This document shows, one piece after another, positions 37,801 through 46,735 of a stretch of 64,000 nt of DNA (positions are counted from its first letter, which is position 1; each line of letters starts with the position of its first letter). Origin of the DNA: Deinococcus peraridilitoris DSM 19664 (GTDB lineage Bacteria; Deinococcota; Deinococci; Deinococcales; Deinococcaceae); NCBI RefSeq assembly GCF_000317835.1, contig NC_019793.1, positions 310,001 to 374,000 on the forward strand, given 5' to 3'. The notes beneath the pieces were generated by a model that saw only the letters and a list, made by a program, of their open reading frames with translations, did not search any database and was not told where the DNA came from. Made by a program: the position numbers and the translations under genes.

Positions 37801-38838
37801 TTGACCGGTTACATCTTGAGGCGTCTGCTTCGCACCCTGGCAGTGGTCATCGGTATCTCACTGGTGGTCTTTGGCTTGATCCGCGCTATTCCGGGCGACC
37901 CGGCGGTCGTCATTCTGGGCGAACGGGGAAGCCCGGAAGCCTACGAGCAGCTGCGCGAGCAACTGGGGCTCAACAAGCCCGTCTTTCTGAACTTTCAGGA
38001 ACCAACGCGTCTGTTTGACGCCCAGTATCCCCGCTTCGTCGGGCAACTGGCGCGCGGTGACCTGGGGGCAGGCATCAAAAGCCAGATTCCCGTGGCTGAC
38101 GAACTGCGCAGCCGCTTTCCAGCCACGGTGGAACTGTCCATTGCCGCGCTCATCTTTGCGATGCTGGTCGGCTTACCGGCCGGCATCATTGCCGCCCTGA
38201 AAAGAAACGGCTTTTGGGACAACTTCGCCACCACCATCAGCCTGGTCGGGGTGTCCATGCCCGTGTTCTGGCTGGGCCTGCTGCTGTCATACGTGTTTGC
38301 GGTGCTGCTGGGGTGGCTGCCGCCCAGTTCGCGGCTCTCGACGGGGATCAGCATGGAGTCGGTAACCGGCCTGTACGTGCTCGACAGCGTTCTGCGGGGC
38401 CGCCCCGAGGTTACCTGGGACGCCCTGCGTCATCTGGTCTTGCCGGCCATCGCCCTGGGAACCATTCCGATGGCCATCATCGCGCGCATTACCCGCAGCA
38501 GCATGCTGGAAGTGCTGGGACAGGATTACGTGCGAACCGCGACGGCCAAGGGCCTCGCGCGCGGCCGGGTCGTGCTCAAGCACGCGCTGCGCAACGCCAT
38601 GCTGCCGGTGGTGACCATCATCGGTCTGCAGGTGGGCGTGCTGCTCAGCGGCGCGGTGCTCACCGAGACGATCTTTTCCTGGCCGGGCCTCGGGTCGTGG
38701 ATCTACGACGGCATCACCAACCGCGATTACCCGGTGATTCAGAGTGGTGTCATCTTCGCGGCGCTGATCGTGTCAGTGGTAAACCTGATCGTCGATTTGA
38801 GCTACGCTTTTCTCGATCCGCGCGTGCAGTACCGCTGA
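37801..38838 (+). CDS. peptide-type ABC transporter permease, DppB-like
   Basis: A 345-residue permease with six transmembrane helices: N-terminal YILRRLLRTLAVVIGISLVVFGLIRAIPGDPA is the DppB/OppB hallmark (residues 3-35, quoted in parts), and the EAA-type loop LGQDYVRTATAKGLARGRVVLKHALRNA is near residue 240. The start is TTG 37801, preceded by GAGGAG at 37787-37792 with 8-nt spacing; no ATG/GTG alternative fits the N terminus. Transcription from the binding-protein promoter must pass the hairpin at 37721. Confidence 0.9.
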   Translation: MTGYILRRLLRTLAVVIGISLVVFGLIRAIPGDPAVVILGERGSPEAYEQLREQLGLNKPVFLNFQEPTRLFDAQYPRFVGQLARGDLGAGIKSQIPVADELRSRFPATVELSIAALIFAMLVGLPAGIIAALKRNGFWDNFATTISLVGVSMPVFWLGLLLSYVFAVLLGWLPPSSRLSTGISMESVTGLYVLDSVLRGRPEVTWDALRHLVLPAIALGTIPMAIIARITRSSMLEVLGQDYVRTATAKGLARGRVVLKHALRNAMLPVVTIIGLQVGVLLSGAVLTETIFSWPGLGSWIYDGITNRDYPVIQSGVIFAALIVSVVNLIVDLSYAFLDPRVQYR

Positions 38839-38869
38839 GCGTGCGCCAGGTGAGTTTCAAGGAGCCTTT

Positions 38870-39886
38870 GTGACCGTGCCCAATACCCTTCCCGCCGCCT
38901 CGAAGCCCAAGCGGCCTTCACAGAACATGTTCTGGCGGCGCTTCCGCAAATCCACACCGGGCAAGACCGGTGCCGTCATTGTGGTGTTCTTCGTGCTGCT
39001 CGCGCTGCTTGCCCCCTTGCTCCGCCCCTATAATCCGGCCGGTGACCGCAGCTACACCGACCGGCTGGTGCCTCCCAGCATCAGCGCACTCTGGAATGCG
39101 GAAGTCAGGGAGCGCAATACCGACGAGAACGGCCGGGTGCAGTACTTCAAACATCCCTTTGGCACCGACAACCTCGGGCGTGACATTGCCGTGAGGGTGA
39201 TGCACGGTACGCGCATCTCCTTGCAGGTCGGCCTGATCGCCACCATGACCGCCCTGCTCATCGGCAGTCTGCTGGGCGTCATTTCCGGCTTTTTCGGAGG
39301 CTGGTTCGATCAGACCACCGGTTATCTGTCCGACCTGCTGCTGGCCTTCCCGGGCATTCTGCTGGCCATCATCATCGTGGCGATCATTCCCAACAGTGGC
39401 GAGGCCACCGGGCCGGTGGGCAGCGTCATCAACTGGCTGGCCGCCCGTGACGTTGATGTCCGCCTCTACGGCGCGATGCTGGCCGTCTCAATCGTGCAGA
39501 TTCCGGTGTACATCCGCCTGGCGCGCGCGGTGGTGCTGTCGGTGCGCGAGCGTGAATTCGTGCAGGCCGCCGACGCCCTGGGCGCCGGACGCTCGCGGGT
39601 CATCTTTCGGCATGTGCTGCCCAACAGCCTGACGCCCCTGGTGGTGCAGGGCAGCCTGTCCATTGCCACAGCAACCATCGAAGTGGCCGCGCTGGGCTTT
39701 CTTGGCCTGGGCGCCACCCCGCCCGCGCCCGAATGGGGCACCATGATCGCTGACGCCAAAGACTACTACCAGAGTGCACCCTGGACCATGATCTTTCCGG
39801 GTCTGGCCATTCTGTTCACCGTGCTGGGCTTCAATTTGCTGGGCGACGGTCTGCGCGACGTACTCGATCCCCGCAGTACGCAGTAA
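38870..39886 (+). CDS. peptide-type ABC transporter permease, DppC-like
   Basis: A 338-residue second permease of the same importer. It starts with a cytoplasmic tail (PKRPSQNMFWRRFRKS) and the first helix at about residues 33-52; HPFGTDNLGRDIAVRVMHGTRISL near residue 90 and the loop FVQAADALGAGRSRVIFRHVLPN near residue 226 are DppC signatures. GTG 38870 has AAGGAG 5 nt upstream. No DppD/DppF ATPase genes follow; the next gene is nth, so ATPases must be supplied from elsewhere. Confidence 0.9.
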   Translation: MTVPNTLPAASKPKRPSQNMFWRRFRKSTPGKTGAVIVVFFVLLALLAPLLRPYNPAGDRSYTDRLVPPSISALWNAEVRERNTDENGRVQYFKHPFGTDNLGRDIAVRVMHGTRISLQVGLIATMTALLIGSLLGVISGFFGGWFDQTTGYLSDLLLAFPGILLAIIIVAIIPNSGEATGPVGSVINWLAARDVDVRLYGAMLAVSIVQIPVYIRLARAVVLSVREREFVQAADALGAGRSRVIFRHVLPNSLTPLVVQGSLSIATATIEVAALGFLGLGATPPAPEWGTMIADAKDYYQSAPWTMIFPGLAILFTVLGFNLLGDGLRDVLDPRSTQ

Positions 39887-39909
39887 ACGCCATCTCACGA
39901 CATTCATCG

Positions 39910-39937
39910 GCAGGCCGAACGCTCTTGTTCGGCCTGC
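39910..39937 (+). terminator. hairpin after the DppC-like gene
   Basis: Stem GCAGGCCGAAC/GTTCGGCCTGC (11 bp, 6-nt loop) without a T run; may end or protect the transcript. Confidence 0.55.
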
Positions 39938-40042
39938 TCGCCGTTCGGCGTGAAGAATGGCACTCAAGACACCCGCCGGTGCTGATCGGCCCAAAGCCAG
40001 AAGACCTTTTACGCCGTTTGGCTGACCTCACCGGGCGCGCGT

Positions 40043-40048
40043 TATCCT
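40043..40048 (+). promoter_or_regulatory. -10 box of leaderless nth
   Basis: TATCCT ends 6 nt before ATG 40055; TTGGCT at 40018-40023 is a possible -35 with a 19-bp spacer. Confidence 0.6.
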
Positions 40049-40054
40049 GGGCGC

Positions 40055-40708
40055 ATGACCACCGCGCGCCCCACGCCCACCCTGCGCCGCCGCGCGAAGG
40101 CGGCGCTTTCTTTGCTGGAAGGGGCCTATCCGGACGCCCGCACGGAGCTCGAATACCGCAATCCGTTCGAGCTGCTGGTCGCAACCGTGCTCTCGGCGCA
40201 GGCCACCGACAAAAGCGTCAACGCCGCCACACCCCGATTGTTTGAGGCCTACCCGGACGCACGGGCACTCGCGCTCGCCACGGCAGAACAGATCGAGCCG
40301 CACATTCGCACCATCGGACTCTACCGCGCCAAAGCCCGCAACCTGGTACGCCTGGCGCAACTTCTGGTAGAGCGGCACGCGGGCGAGGTCCCAAACGACT
40401 TCGAAGCGGTGGTGGCGCTGCCCGGAGCCGGACGAAAGACTGCCAACGTCGTGCTGTCCAATGCCTTCGGGCGTCCAGCCATCGCCGTGGATACCCACGT
40501 CGGGCGCCTCGCACGGCGGCTCGGATTCAGTTCACAGCTTGATCCCAACAAAGTCGAGCGTGACCTGATGATCCTCTTTCCCGAAGAACGCTGGATTTTT
40601 CTGCATCACGCGCTGATTCTGCATGGAAGGCGGGTCTGTCTGGCGCGCAAGCCCCTGTGTCATTCGTGCGTGCTGGAACCTCACTGTCCCAAAGTGGGCG
40701 TGGCGTGA
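40055..40708 (+). CDS. nth: endonuclease III (DNA glycosylase/AP lyase)
   Basis: Removes oxidised pyrimidines in base excision repair. The 217-residue product has the helix-hairpin-helix LPGAGRKTANVVL with catalytic K128, the essential D146 in VDTHVG, and a C-terminal 4Fe-4S cluster with the classic C-x6-C-x2-C-x5-C spacing (CLARKPLCHSCVLEPHC). Deinococci often carry more than one Nth; which paralogue this is cannot be told here. Start is set by a leaderless promoter; the stop overlaps the GTG of the next gene. Confidence 0.95.
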   Translation: MTTARPTPTLRRRAKAALSLLEGAYPDARTELEYRNPFELLVATVLSAQATDKSVNAATPRLFEAYPDARALALATAEQIEPHIRTIGLYRAKARNLVRLAQLLVERHAGEVPNDFEAVVALPGAGRKTANVVLSNAFGRPAIAVDTHVGRLARRLGFSSQLDPNKVERDLMILFPEERWIFLHHALILHGRRVCLARKPLCHSCVLEPHCPKVGVA

Positions 40709-41976
40709 GTGTGCGCAAACCGGAACGCCGCGAAGAAAAACAGTCGTGGCGCTTCAATCGTCAGGCCTGGTTTTTTCTGCTGGGCAGTTTTGGTTTTGGC
40801 CTGGCCCAGGCACAATTGTTTCTGTTTCTGAATTTCTACCTTGGCGCGCTCGGCCTGGGCGCCAGCTGGCAAGGATTCATCAACGCCCTGCCAGCGCTCG
40901 CGCTGGTGGTAAGCGGGCTGCCAGCCGCAGCCCTGGCGCGCCGCATCTCCTACGCTCGCACGCTGCAACTGGGAGCGCTGCTCAGCACGCTGGGCTTCTT
41001 CACGCTGGCCTCGGCAGACGGGGCCGTTCTGGCTGTAGCAGGAACTTTTCTGCAAGGCGTCGGGGCTGCTTTCCTGGTGGTGGCCGGAGCGCCCTTCATG
41101 ACCAACAACTCGACCGAACGCCAGCGGGTGTCGCTGTTCTCGGTGCAGATGGCGCTGATGACCGGAGCGGGCTTCCTGGGGAACATCGTGGGTGGCCGGG
41201 TGCCCGAATGGTACGCCAGCTTCACCGGCAGCGAAGCGCGTGATCTCGACAGCATCCGCATGGCCCTCCTGGCGGGCGGCGTGTTTCAGCTGATCAGCTT
41301 GTTGCCCCTGGCGTTTTTGCGCCCGTCGGGCAAGCCGCGTCCGCCCGGACGGACACTGGCCGTCAAGGCGAAAGGGACCATGTTCCGCCTGGTGCTGCCC
41401 AACCTGCTGGTAGGGCTGGGTGCGGGCGCGACCATTCCTTTTTTGAACATTTTTATCGAGGGAAAGTTCAACGTGTCCTACGCCAGCCTGGGTTCGCTGT
41501 TCGCCTGGACCAGCCTTGCCACGGCGGTCGCGGTGCTGATCCAGCCCTGGCTGGTGCAGCGCTTTGGCCGCCTGCGTGCCATTCTGTTCGTGCAGACGGC
41601 GTCGCTGCCCTTTCTGGTCATCCTGGGCTTTGCTCCTTCGCTGTGGATGGTGACGGTGGCGCTCTTTACCCGTGGAGCGTTGATGAACGCGGCCAGTCCG
41701 GTGTACAGCGCCAACGCCATGGACCGCCTGCCCGAAGAGGACCGCGGAGTGTACTCTGCGGTCAACACCATCGTGTGGGATCTGGGGTGGGCCATCTCCA
41801 GCCTGGCCAGCGGCTTCGTGCGCAGCGCACTGCCCTTTCACAGCGCGTTTCAGGTGCTGTTCGGTATCACCCTCACGATGTACGCGCTGTCGGTCGTGGC
41901 GATCTACTTTCTGCAATACCGCCGCTGGGGTGGGGGCGCGCCGGACGCGGGCGCGCTCAAGGTGTCCAGCGAATGA
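40705..41976 (+). CDS. MFS transporter
   Basis: A 423-residue major facilitator with about 12 hydrophobic helices and the conserved-type loop LARRISYARTLQLGALLSTLG after helix 2. The N-terminal residues RKPERREEKQSW are cytoplasmic. GTG 40705 overlaps the nth stop (GTGA); an upstream in-frame start would lie inside nth. Substrate unknown; the large aliphatic helices without charged residues would suit drug or lipid efflux, but that is a guess. Its 3' end overlaps the convergent lipoprotein gene by 20 nt. Confidence 0.87.
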   Translation: MSVRKPERREEKQSWRFNRQAWFFLLGSFGFGLAQAQLFLFLNFYLGALGLGASWQGFINALPALALVVSGLPAAALARRISYARTLQLGALLSTLGFFTLASADGAVLAVAGTFLQGVGAAFLVVAGAPFMTNNSTERQRVSLFSVQMALMTGAGFLGNIVGGRVPEWYASFTGSEARDLDSIRMALLAGGVFQLISLLPLAFLRPSGKPRPPGRTLAVKAKGTMFRLVLPNLLVGLGAGATIPFLNIFIEGKFNVSYASLGSLFAWTSLATAVAVLIQPWLVQRFGRLRAILFVQTASLPFLVILGFAPSLWMVTVALFTRGALMNAASPVYSANAMDRLPEEDRGVYSAVNTIVWDLGWAISSLASGFVRSALPFHSAFQVLFGITLTMYALSVVAIYFLQYRRWGGGAPDAGALKVSSE

Positions 41977-43384
41977 GGAAGCCCTGGAATTCCAGCTTCG
42001 GTCCATTCGTGCCCGCACCCTCAAGCCCGCCCTGCGCGTACCCGGCCTGGTAAAGCGCTCCGCCAGGCGTGAGCAAAGGCAGTGCGGCCGAGGTATTGCC
42101 GCCCGTCGCATCAAGCCGATTCAGCCAGACCTGCTGGTCGCCGGCATCGAGTTTGGCCAGGAATTCACTGCGGTAGCGGTCACGGGTGGGGATGCCCTGG
42201 GTCAGCACGTTGTAAGAGAGGTACAGCGTGCCATTCGCGCCGAACAGCGGGGTGATTTGTGACAGCGAGGGACTGTACACACCCTCCTGCGGTTCCGGGT
42301 TGAGGTTCTGCTTCCAGTCATATGGGGTACTGCGCAGCAGACTGTTATCGGCTGCATAGCGGCTGAGTACGGCCGTGCGGCTTTCGGCCTCTCCGCTGAC
42401 CCACACCACGGCGGCCCGGCCTTGCGCGTCCACAGCGGCGCCGCTGAGGCACTCGCGCCCTTCGGGTGCGAACCGGCGCTCGGTTCCGGCCGACAGGTCG
42501 GCGGCGACCGGCTGCAAGACTGCCTCGTTGGTCTGTGCGTCGCAACCGGTGACCAACACCTGACGTTCGGGGGCAGGCGCAAAGTACGCACTGTTCAGCG
42601 TAATTTCACGCCGGGTTCCGGTTTCGCTGCCTTCGGCGGTGAATTTTGCCAGCGTCGCCGAACCGTCGGCGGCAGCGTGTTCAGGATGCCCGAGCAGGTA
42701 CACACTTCCGGCGGCGTCCACGGTCATGTCGGCGCGTGAAAGTTGGGCGTCCGACATGGCTTTACTCCAGATCAGCGTGCCAGTCGGGCTGAACTTGAGA
42801 AAGCTGCCCTCGGGTCCGGCCTGCACGCCCGGCAGGCTGGCCGGCGGACCAACGAGGCTGGCCAGCACGTAGGCGTTTCCGCCGGCGTCGACCGCCACTC
42901 GGTAAGCGGCCTCGCTCTGCACCTCGGTGGTGGAGGGCGCAGGAGTTCCGAACGACTTCGACCACAGCAATTGCCCGCCGGGATTGAACTTGGCGACGTA
43001 AGCGTCGTAGGAGCAGAAGGGCGGTCCGGCGCGCTCATTGACCCGACAGCTTGCGTCGCCCTCAATCACCGAACCGACGACGTAGACATTGCCCACCGCA
43101 TCACTGGCGACACCCTGCAGGTTGTCGACCCGCGCCGGCTGACGAACCCACATGCGCGACCCACTGACCGCAGGCGGCTTGCTGTCAGGGACAGGCCGCG
43201 GCGCAGGAACCTCTGATCGGGGTGGAGGCGGATTTTCGGTAGGCGGCGCAGCGGTCGCGTTGCCACTGGGCGGATTTTTGATGGGTGGTTGGGAGGCTGG
43301 AGTGCCGCCACAGGCAGCCAGGATGAGGGCGAGTGTCATGCCCGAAACGAAACGAAAGTCAACAGAAAGTGGGTTGCTTGGCAT
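41957..43384 (-). CDS. lipoprotein with beta-propeller-like repeats
   Basis: A 475-residue exported protein. The signal peptide ends in lipobox LILAAC, followed by a Pro-rich linker (residues about 33-75, PPPPRSEVPAPRPVP). The rest has six or seven repeats of the type GVASDAVGNVYVVG / VAVDAGGNAYVLAS / MTVDAAGSVYLLG, each with AKFxPxGxLxWSK, as in SBBP-repeat seven-bladed propellers. It may bind surface partners; function is unknown. ATG 43384 has GGAGG 4 nt upstream and gives a normal lipoprotein signal; the upstream GTG adds five residues. Convergent with, and overlapping, the MFS gene. Confidence 0.78.
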   Translation of the reverse strand: MPSNPLSVDFRFVSGMTLALILAACGGTPASQPPIKNPPSGNATAAPPTENPPPPRSEVPAPRPVPDSKPPAVSGSRMWVRQPARVDNLQGVASDAVGNVYVVGSVIEGDASCRVNERAGPPFCSYDAYVAKFNPGGQLLWSKSFGTPAPSTTEVQSEAAYRVAVDAGGNAYVLASLVGPPASLPGVQAGPEGSFLKFSPTGTLIWSKAMSDAQLSRADMTVDAAGSVYLLGHPEHAAADGSATLAKFTAEGSETGTRREITLNSAYFAPAPERQVLVTGCDAQTNEAVLQPVAADLSAGTERRFAPEGRECLSGAAVDAQGRAAVVWVSGEAESRTAVLSRYAADNSLLRSTPYDWKQNLNPEPQEGVYSPSLSQITPLFGANGTLYLSYNVLTQGIPTRDRYRSEFLAKLDAGDQQVWLNRLDATGGNTSAALPLLTPGGALYQAGYAQGGLEGAGTNGPKLEFQGFLIRWTP

Positions 43385-43592
43385 GAAACCTCCATGCACG
43401 CAGTTCGGTCGTGCTGACCGTATTTGAGCGGCGCTGCATGGCCCAGAGCCCTCAAACAGCTTTACGCGGGCTTACTGTGATGTTGCGCTTCCGTTCACGG
43501 CCTTCTTTGAAAAACTACACATTCGCACTCGGCTGCCCGCTCTGTCCGCCTGCGGCGAAGACCGGTATCCCCCATCACGCACGTTTCACAAT

Positions 43593-43622
43593 TGGCAGGG
43601 GGCCTGAAAAACCCTTTACACT
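43593..43622 (+). promoter_or_regulatory. promoter of leaderless zinc-ribbon gene
   Basis: TTGGCA (43593-43598), an 18-bp spacer and TACACT (43617-43622), the latter 7 nt before ATG 43630. One of the few leaderless promoters here with a recognisable -35. Confidence 0.8.
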
Positions 43623-43629
43623 GTCCCTG

Positions 43630-44346
43630 ATGAACGACAGCGGCCCCTTGGAACGCCTGTACAAAGTGCAGCAGCTGGACTTGCAGCTCGACCAGTTGCA
43701 GGCCGAAGAACTGAGCATCCCGCAAGGACTCCGCGACGCGCGCGCCGAGCAGGAACAGATCAATAATGTTCTCGAGGACGTGGAGATCGAGCTGGAGCAC
43801 GTCGGCAAGAACGTGCGCCAGCTTGAGCAGGATCTGGCGTCGACCCGGGATCAGGTGGCGCGCAACAAAGGCGAGCAGGAAAAGAATGCCTTCAACGCCA
43901 AGGTGCAGTCACAGTACGAAAATCTGATTCAGCAGCTCTCGGAGCGCGCCACCGACTACGAGGAAAGCCTGGCGCCCTTGTACGAACGGCGCGGGAAGCT
44001 CAACGAACGCCGGACCGATCTACGTTCCCAGCATGCTGAACTGCGCCCGCAAATCGGGCAGCTCGAAGGCGAGGACGAAGCGCGAGTGGCGGGACTGCGC
44101 GAACAGCAGGAAACAATCAGAAAAGAGCGCGATGAGCTCGCGAGCAGCATCGAGACCCGTTTTCTCAAGGAATACGAGATGATCCGCAAAGCCAAACGTG
44201 GAACTGGCATCGTAGGCATCGAAGCCGGGCGCTGCACCGGCTGCAACATGCAGCTGCCGGTTACCGTGCAGCAGCGGGTCACCACCGCCAAGCTGCCTCC
44301 TGTGAAGTGCCCTTCGTGCGGCCGGTTCCTGATCAAGCTGACCTGA
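43630..44346 (+). CDS. coiled-coil protein with C-terminal C4 zinc ribbon
   Basis: A 238-residue cytosolic protein. Residues about 5-185 form a long antiparallel coiled coil (YKVQQLDLQLDQLQAEE ... REQQETIRKERDELAS), and residues 198-238 a zinc ribbon with CTGC and CPSC knuckles. This is the C4-type zinc ribbon family (DUF164/CT398-like), some members of which interact with RpoN or flagellar/secretion components; its role in deinococci is unknown. The leaderless start defines ATG 43630; the frame is open further upstream only by chance. The next gene starts 2 nt after the stop. Confidence 0.85.
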   Translation: MNDSGPLERLYKVQQLDLQLDQLQAEELSIPQGLRDARAEQEQINNVLEDVEIELEHVGKNVRQLEQDLASTRDQVARNKGEQEKNAFNAKVQSQYENLIQQLSERATDYEESLAPLYERRGKLNERRTDLRSQHAELRPQIGQLEGEDEARVAGLREQQETIRKERDELASSIETRFLKEYEMIRKAKRGTGIVGIEAGRCTGCNMQLPVTVQQRVTTAKLPPVKCPSCGRFLIKLT

Positions 44347-44348
44347 GC

Positions 44349-44984
44349 ATGCACCGCGTGTGGAGGGACTGGGCCGATGCCTGGCCTGCACGAAGAAAAG
44401 AACGCCAGGGGGTCGTGGATGACCTGATCCTGGCGTTCGCGCTGGGCCATCTGCCGGGTGCCGACGGGGCAACCGTGTTGGACGCCGGCTGTGGCGACGG
44501 TTTCTATGCGGGCGCCCTGCGTCGGGCAGGATTGACCGTCAACGGCGTGGACACTACCCCGGCCTTGCTCGAACGGGCCCGTCAGGACCACCCGGGGGTG
44601 GACTTCGTACAGGCCGACCTCATCTCACTGCCCTTTTCTACCCATCATTTCGACGCGGTCTTCTGCCTGACGGTGCTGGAATGGCTGCCCGATCCACTGG
44701 CCGCCCTGCAGGAACTGAAGCGCGTCGCCAGGCCCGGCGCACCGCTCGTACTGGGTGTACTGGGTGCCGGAAACCGCACGCGTGATTTGCACACTGCCCG
44801 CTTCTGGGGGGAAAGTCCTATGAACGGCCTGCTGCCGTGGGAGTTGCCCACGTTGTGTGAACGCCTGGCCCTGCGAGTCACGGCTTCGCAGGGCGTAACG
44901 AGGGAGGGAGCCATCTCAGGAGGCCGGGACGCGATGACCCGTGCCATGATCTGGCTCTGTGTTGCGCAAACGCCTCACGACTGA
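44349..44984 (+). CDS. class I SAM-dependent methyltransferase
   Basis: A 211-residue methyltransferase of the UbiE/type-11 kind. Motif I VLDAGCGDGFYAGAL lies near residue 38, the acidic end of strand 2 is VNGVDTTPALLERAR, motif post-I DFVQADLISLPF is near 83, and VFCLTVLEWLPDP near 100 replaces the usual FxxLEH. Substrate unknown. ATG 44349 is 2 nt after the zinc-ribbon gene, so the two are cotranscribed and may cooperate. Confidence 0.85.
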   Translation: MHRVWRDWADAWPARRKERQGVVDDLILAFALGHLPGADGATVLDAGCGDGFYAGALRRAGLTVNGVDTTPALLERARQDHPGVDFVQADLISLPFSTHHFDAVFCLTVLEWLPDPLAALQELKRVARPGAPLVLGVLGAGNRTRDLHTARFWGESPMNGLLPWELPTLCERLALRVTASQGVTREGAISGGRDAMTRAMIWLCVAQTPHD

Positions 44985-45062
44985 GCAAAATGTGGCCATC
45001 CCAAGAGGGCGGCCACCGGGCGAAGCGGGAAAATTTCCGCATTATACGAACTTACGGTACTG

Positions 45063-45090
45063 GAGCATCTGAGAACACCCTCAGGTGCTC
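45063..45090. repeat. hairpin in the gap between convergent genes
   Basis: GAGCATCTGAG-aacacc-CTCAGGTGCTC, an 11-bp stem with one wobble pair, lacking T runs on either side. It sits in the 196-bp gap between the methyltransferase gene and pgi, where no gene is evident. Confidence 0.65.
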
Positions 45091-45180
45091 CTGCGTTGCG
45101 GCAACCTCGTTGCTGAGGACACTCACTCAGCCCTTCGGCGTTGACTGCTTTGCGCCGCTCTGTCCTCAATGCTCTTGGTA

Positions 45181-46548
45181 TTAAAGCGTGATGCCCTCCG
45201 CTTCGAGCTGAGCACGCTGTTCATCAAAGCCGGGTCGGCCCATCAGGGCATACGTGAGCACCTTGCCCAGCTCCACGCCCGGCTGATCGAAGGCGTTGAT
45301 GTTCAACAGCTCGCCCGCCACGGCCGTCTGCAGCATCAGAAACTGCAGCAGTTCGCCCAGATGTTCGGCGTCGATGCGCGGCAGGCTGATGGTGTAGTTC
45401 GGCTGACCGGCGTCGAGCAGAGCGTAGGCGGTAGCGTGCAGCTCAGCGTTCATCAGGGTCTGGTACGGCTTGTTGCCAAGATAGTTCATTTCGTTCTCGT
45501 CGGGCTCGGCGTTGGGAATGAGGGCACCGCGATCAGCCTGCTCGACCTTGACGAACACCACCAGCTTGTCCTGCGGTCCCTCGCGGTACAGCTGCACCTG
45601 ACTGTGCTGGTCGGTGGTGCCGACGGCCTTGACGGGTGTGGTGCCAACCCGCGCACTGCCCCCATCACGCTGGCGGTTCTTGCCCAGGCTTTCGGCCCAC
45701 AGCTGTGCGTACCAGTCGCTCAAAAAGCGCAGGCGGGTGCTGTACGGCATGAACACCGTGATGTTCTTGCCCTGCTCGCCATAGAGGTGCTGCACCAGCG
45801 CTGATTGCAGAATCTCGTTGTGCGCGGCAGAACGCTCGAAGTGCTCCATCGCCCGACGTGCGCCGCGCAGCAGGGCCTCCACGTCGATGCCGCCCAGCGC
45901 GGCGGGCAGCAGACCCACCGCACTCAGGACGCTGAAGCGGCCGCCGACCGTGGGCGGCACCGGCAGCGTCGCGTAGCCCTCGCGCTCAGCCAGCGGGCGC
46001 AGGATCCCTTTTTGTGGATCGGTGGTGGCGATGATCTGCGCTTTGTACTTCTCCCCTACCTGGGCCTGCAACCAGGCCTTGCATGACAGGTAAGCGGCCA
46101 TGGTCTCGGTGGTGGTTCCGCTTTTGGAGATGACGTTCACCAGCGTACGGCGGGCATCGAGAACTTCGAGCAGTCCCTCGATGACGTCGCCGTCGACATT
46201 GTCGATGAAGTGCACCCGCATTCCCGGGCGGGAAGCCAGGGAGTTGTGAAACGGGTGTTGCAACGCCGTGGTAAGCGTTAAGCCGCCCAGGCTGCTGCCG
46301 CCGATGCCCAGCACGATCAGGTCGTCGTAGTGGCCTGCCAAGCGGTCACGCAGGGCCAGCACGTCACCGAGCACCTCGCCGCGCGGCAAATCCATCCAGC
46401 CGAGATAGGGATCGCCTCCAGCACGGAAGCGATCCAGCAAGGCGCCTTGTGCCTGTTCGAGCCGGGCTGCGTGATCGGACAGGGCGCCTTCAAGATCGAG
46501 TGCATGCGATCCAAGTCGTTCGCTGGTAATGTTTTGAAAATTCAGCAT
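45181..46548 (-). CDS. pgi: glucose-6-phosphate isomerase
   Basis: Interconverts glucose 6-phosphate and fructose 6-phosphate, feeding the zwf pathway at the left of the window. The 455-residue product has LGIGGSSLGG near residue 81, the phosphate-binding ISKSGTTTET near 142, and the conserved PxxDxHSQ site reads VGTTDQHSQVQLY near 315; catalytic region EMNYLGNKPYQ follows. Length fits the short bacterial enzyme class. The start is set by a TACACT box 7 nt upstream. Confidence 0.95.
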   Translation of the reverse strand: MLNFQNITSERLGSHALDLEGALSDHAARLEQAQGALLDRFRAGGDPYLGWMDLPRGEVLGDVLALRDRLAGHYDDLIVLGIGGSSLGGLTLTTALQHPFHNSLASRPGMRVHFIDNVDGDVIEGLLEVLDARRTLVNVISKSGTTTETMAAYLSCKAWLQAQVGEKYKAQIIATTDPQKGILRPLAEREGYATLPVPPTVGGRFSVLSAVGLLPAALGGIDVEALLRGARRAMEHFERSAAHNEILQSALVQHLYGEQGKNITVFMPYSTRLRFLSDWYAQLWAESLGKNRQRDGGSARVGTTPVKAVGTTDQHSQVQLYREGPQDKLVVFVKVEQADRGALIPNAEPDENEMNYLGNKPYQTLMNAELHATAYALLDAGQPNYTISLPRIDAEHLGELLQFLMLQTAVAGELLNINAFDQPGVELGKVLTYALMGRPGFDEQRAQLEAEGITL

Positions 46549-46555
46549 AGCGCTC

Positions 46556-46561
46556 AGTGTA
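46556..46561 (-). promoter_or_regulatory. -10 box of leaderless pgi
   Basis: TACACT on the minus strand, 7 nt before ATG 46548. Confidence 0.7.
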
Positions 46562-46735
46562 AAGCCGTTATCATCCTCGCGGAAATCAGCACCCTATCCA
46601 GGCGATGCGGGGTCCACAGGCTGTCTGCTCGCTTGACGTGGGGCGCGGGCGAGCTAAATACTCAATGAGAGCTCACTCTGCTAACACGGAACAAGTTTTC
46701 TTGGCGTGGAGTGACACAATACCCGAGGAGGACAC

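Noticed and set aside
44975..45184. Small frames on both strands between the methyltransferase gene and pgi
   Set aside because: No promoter, ribosome-binding site or family resemblance; the region contains a hairpin instead.
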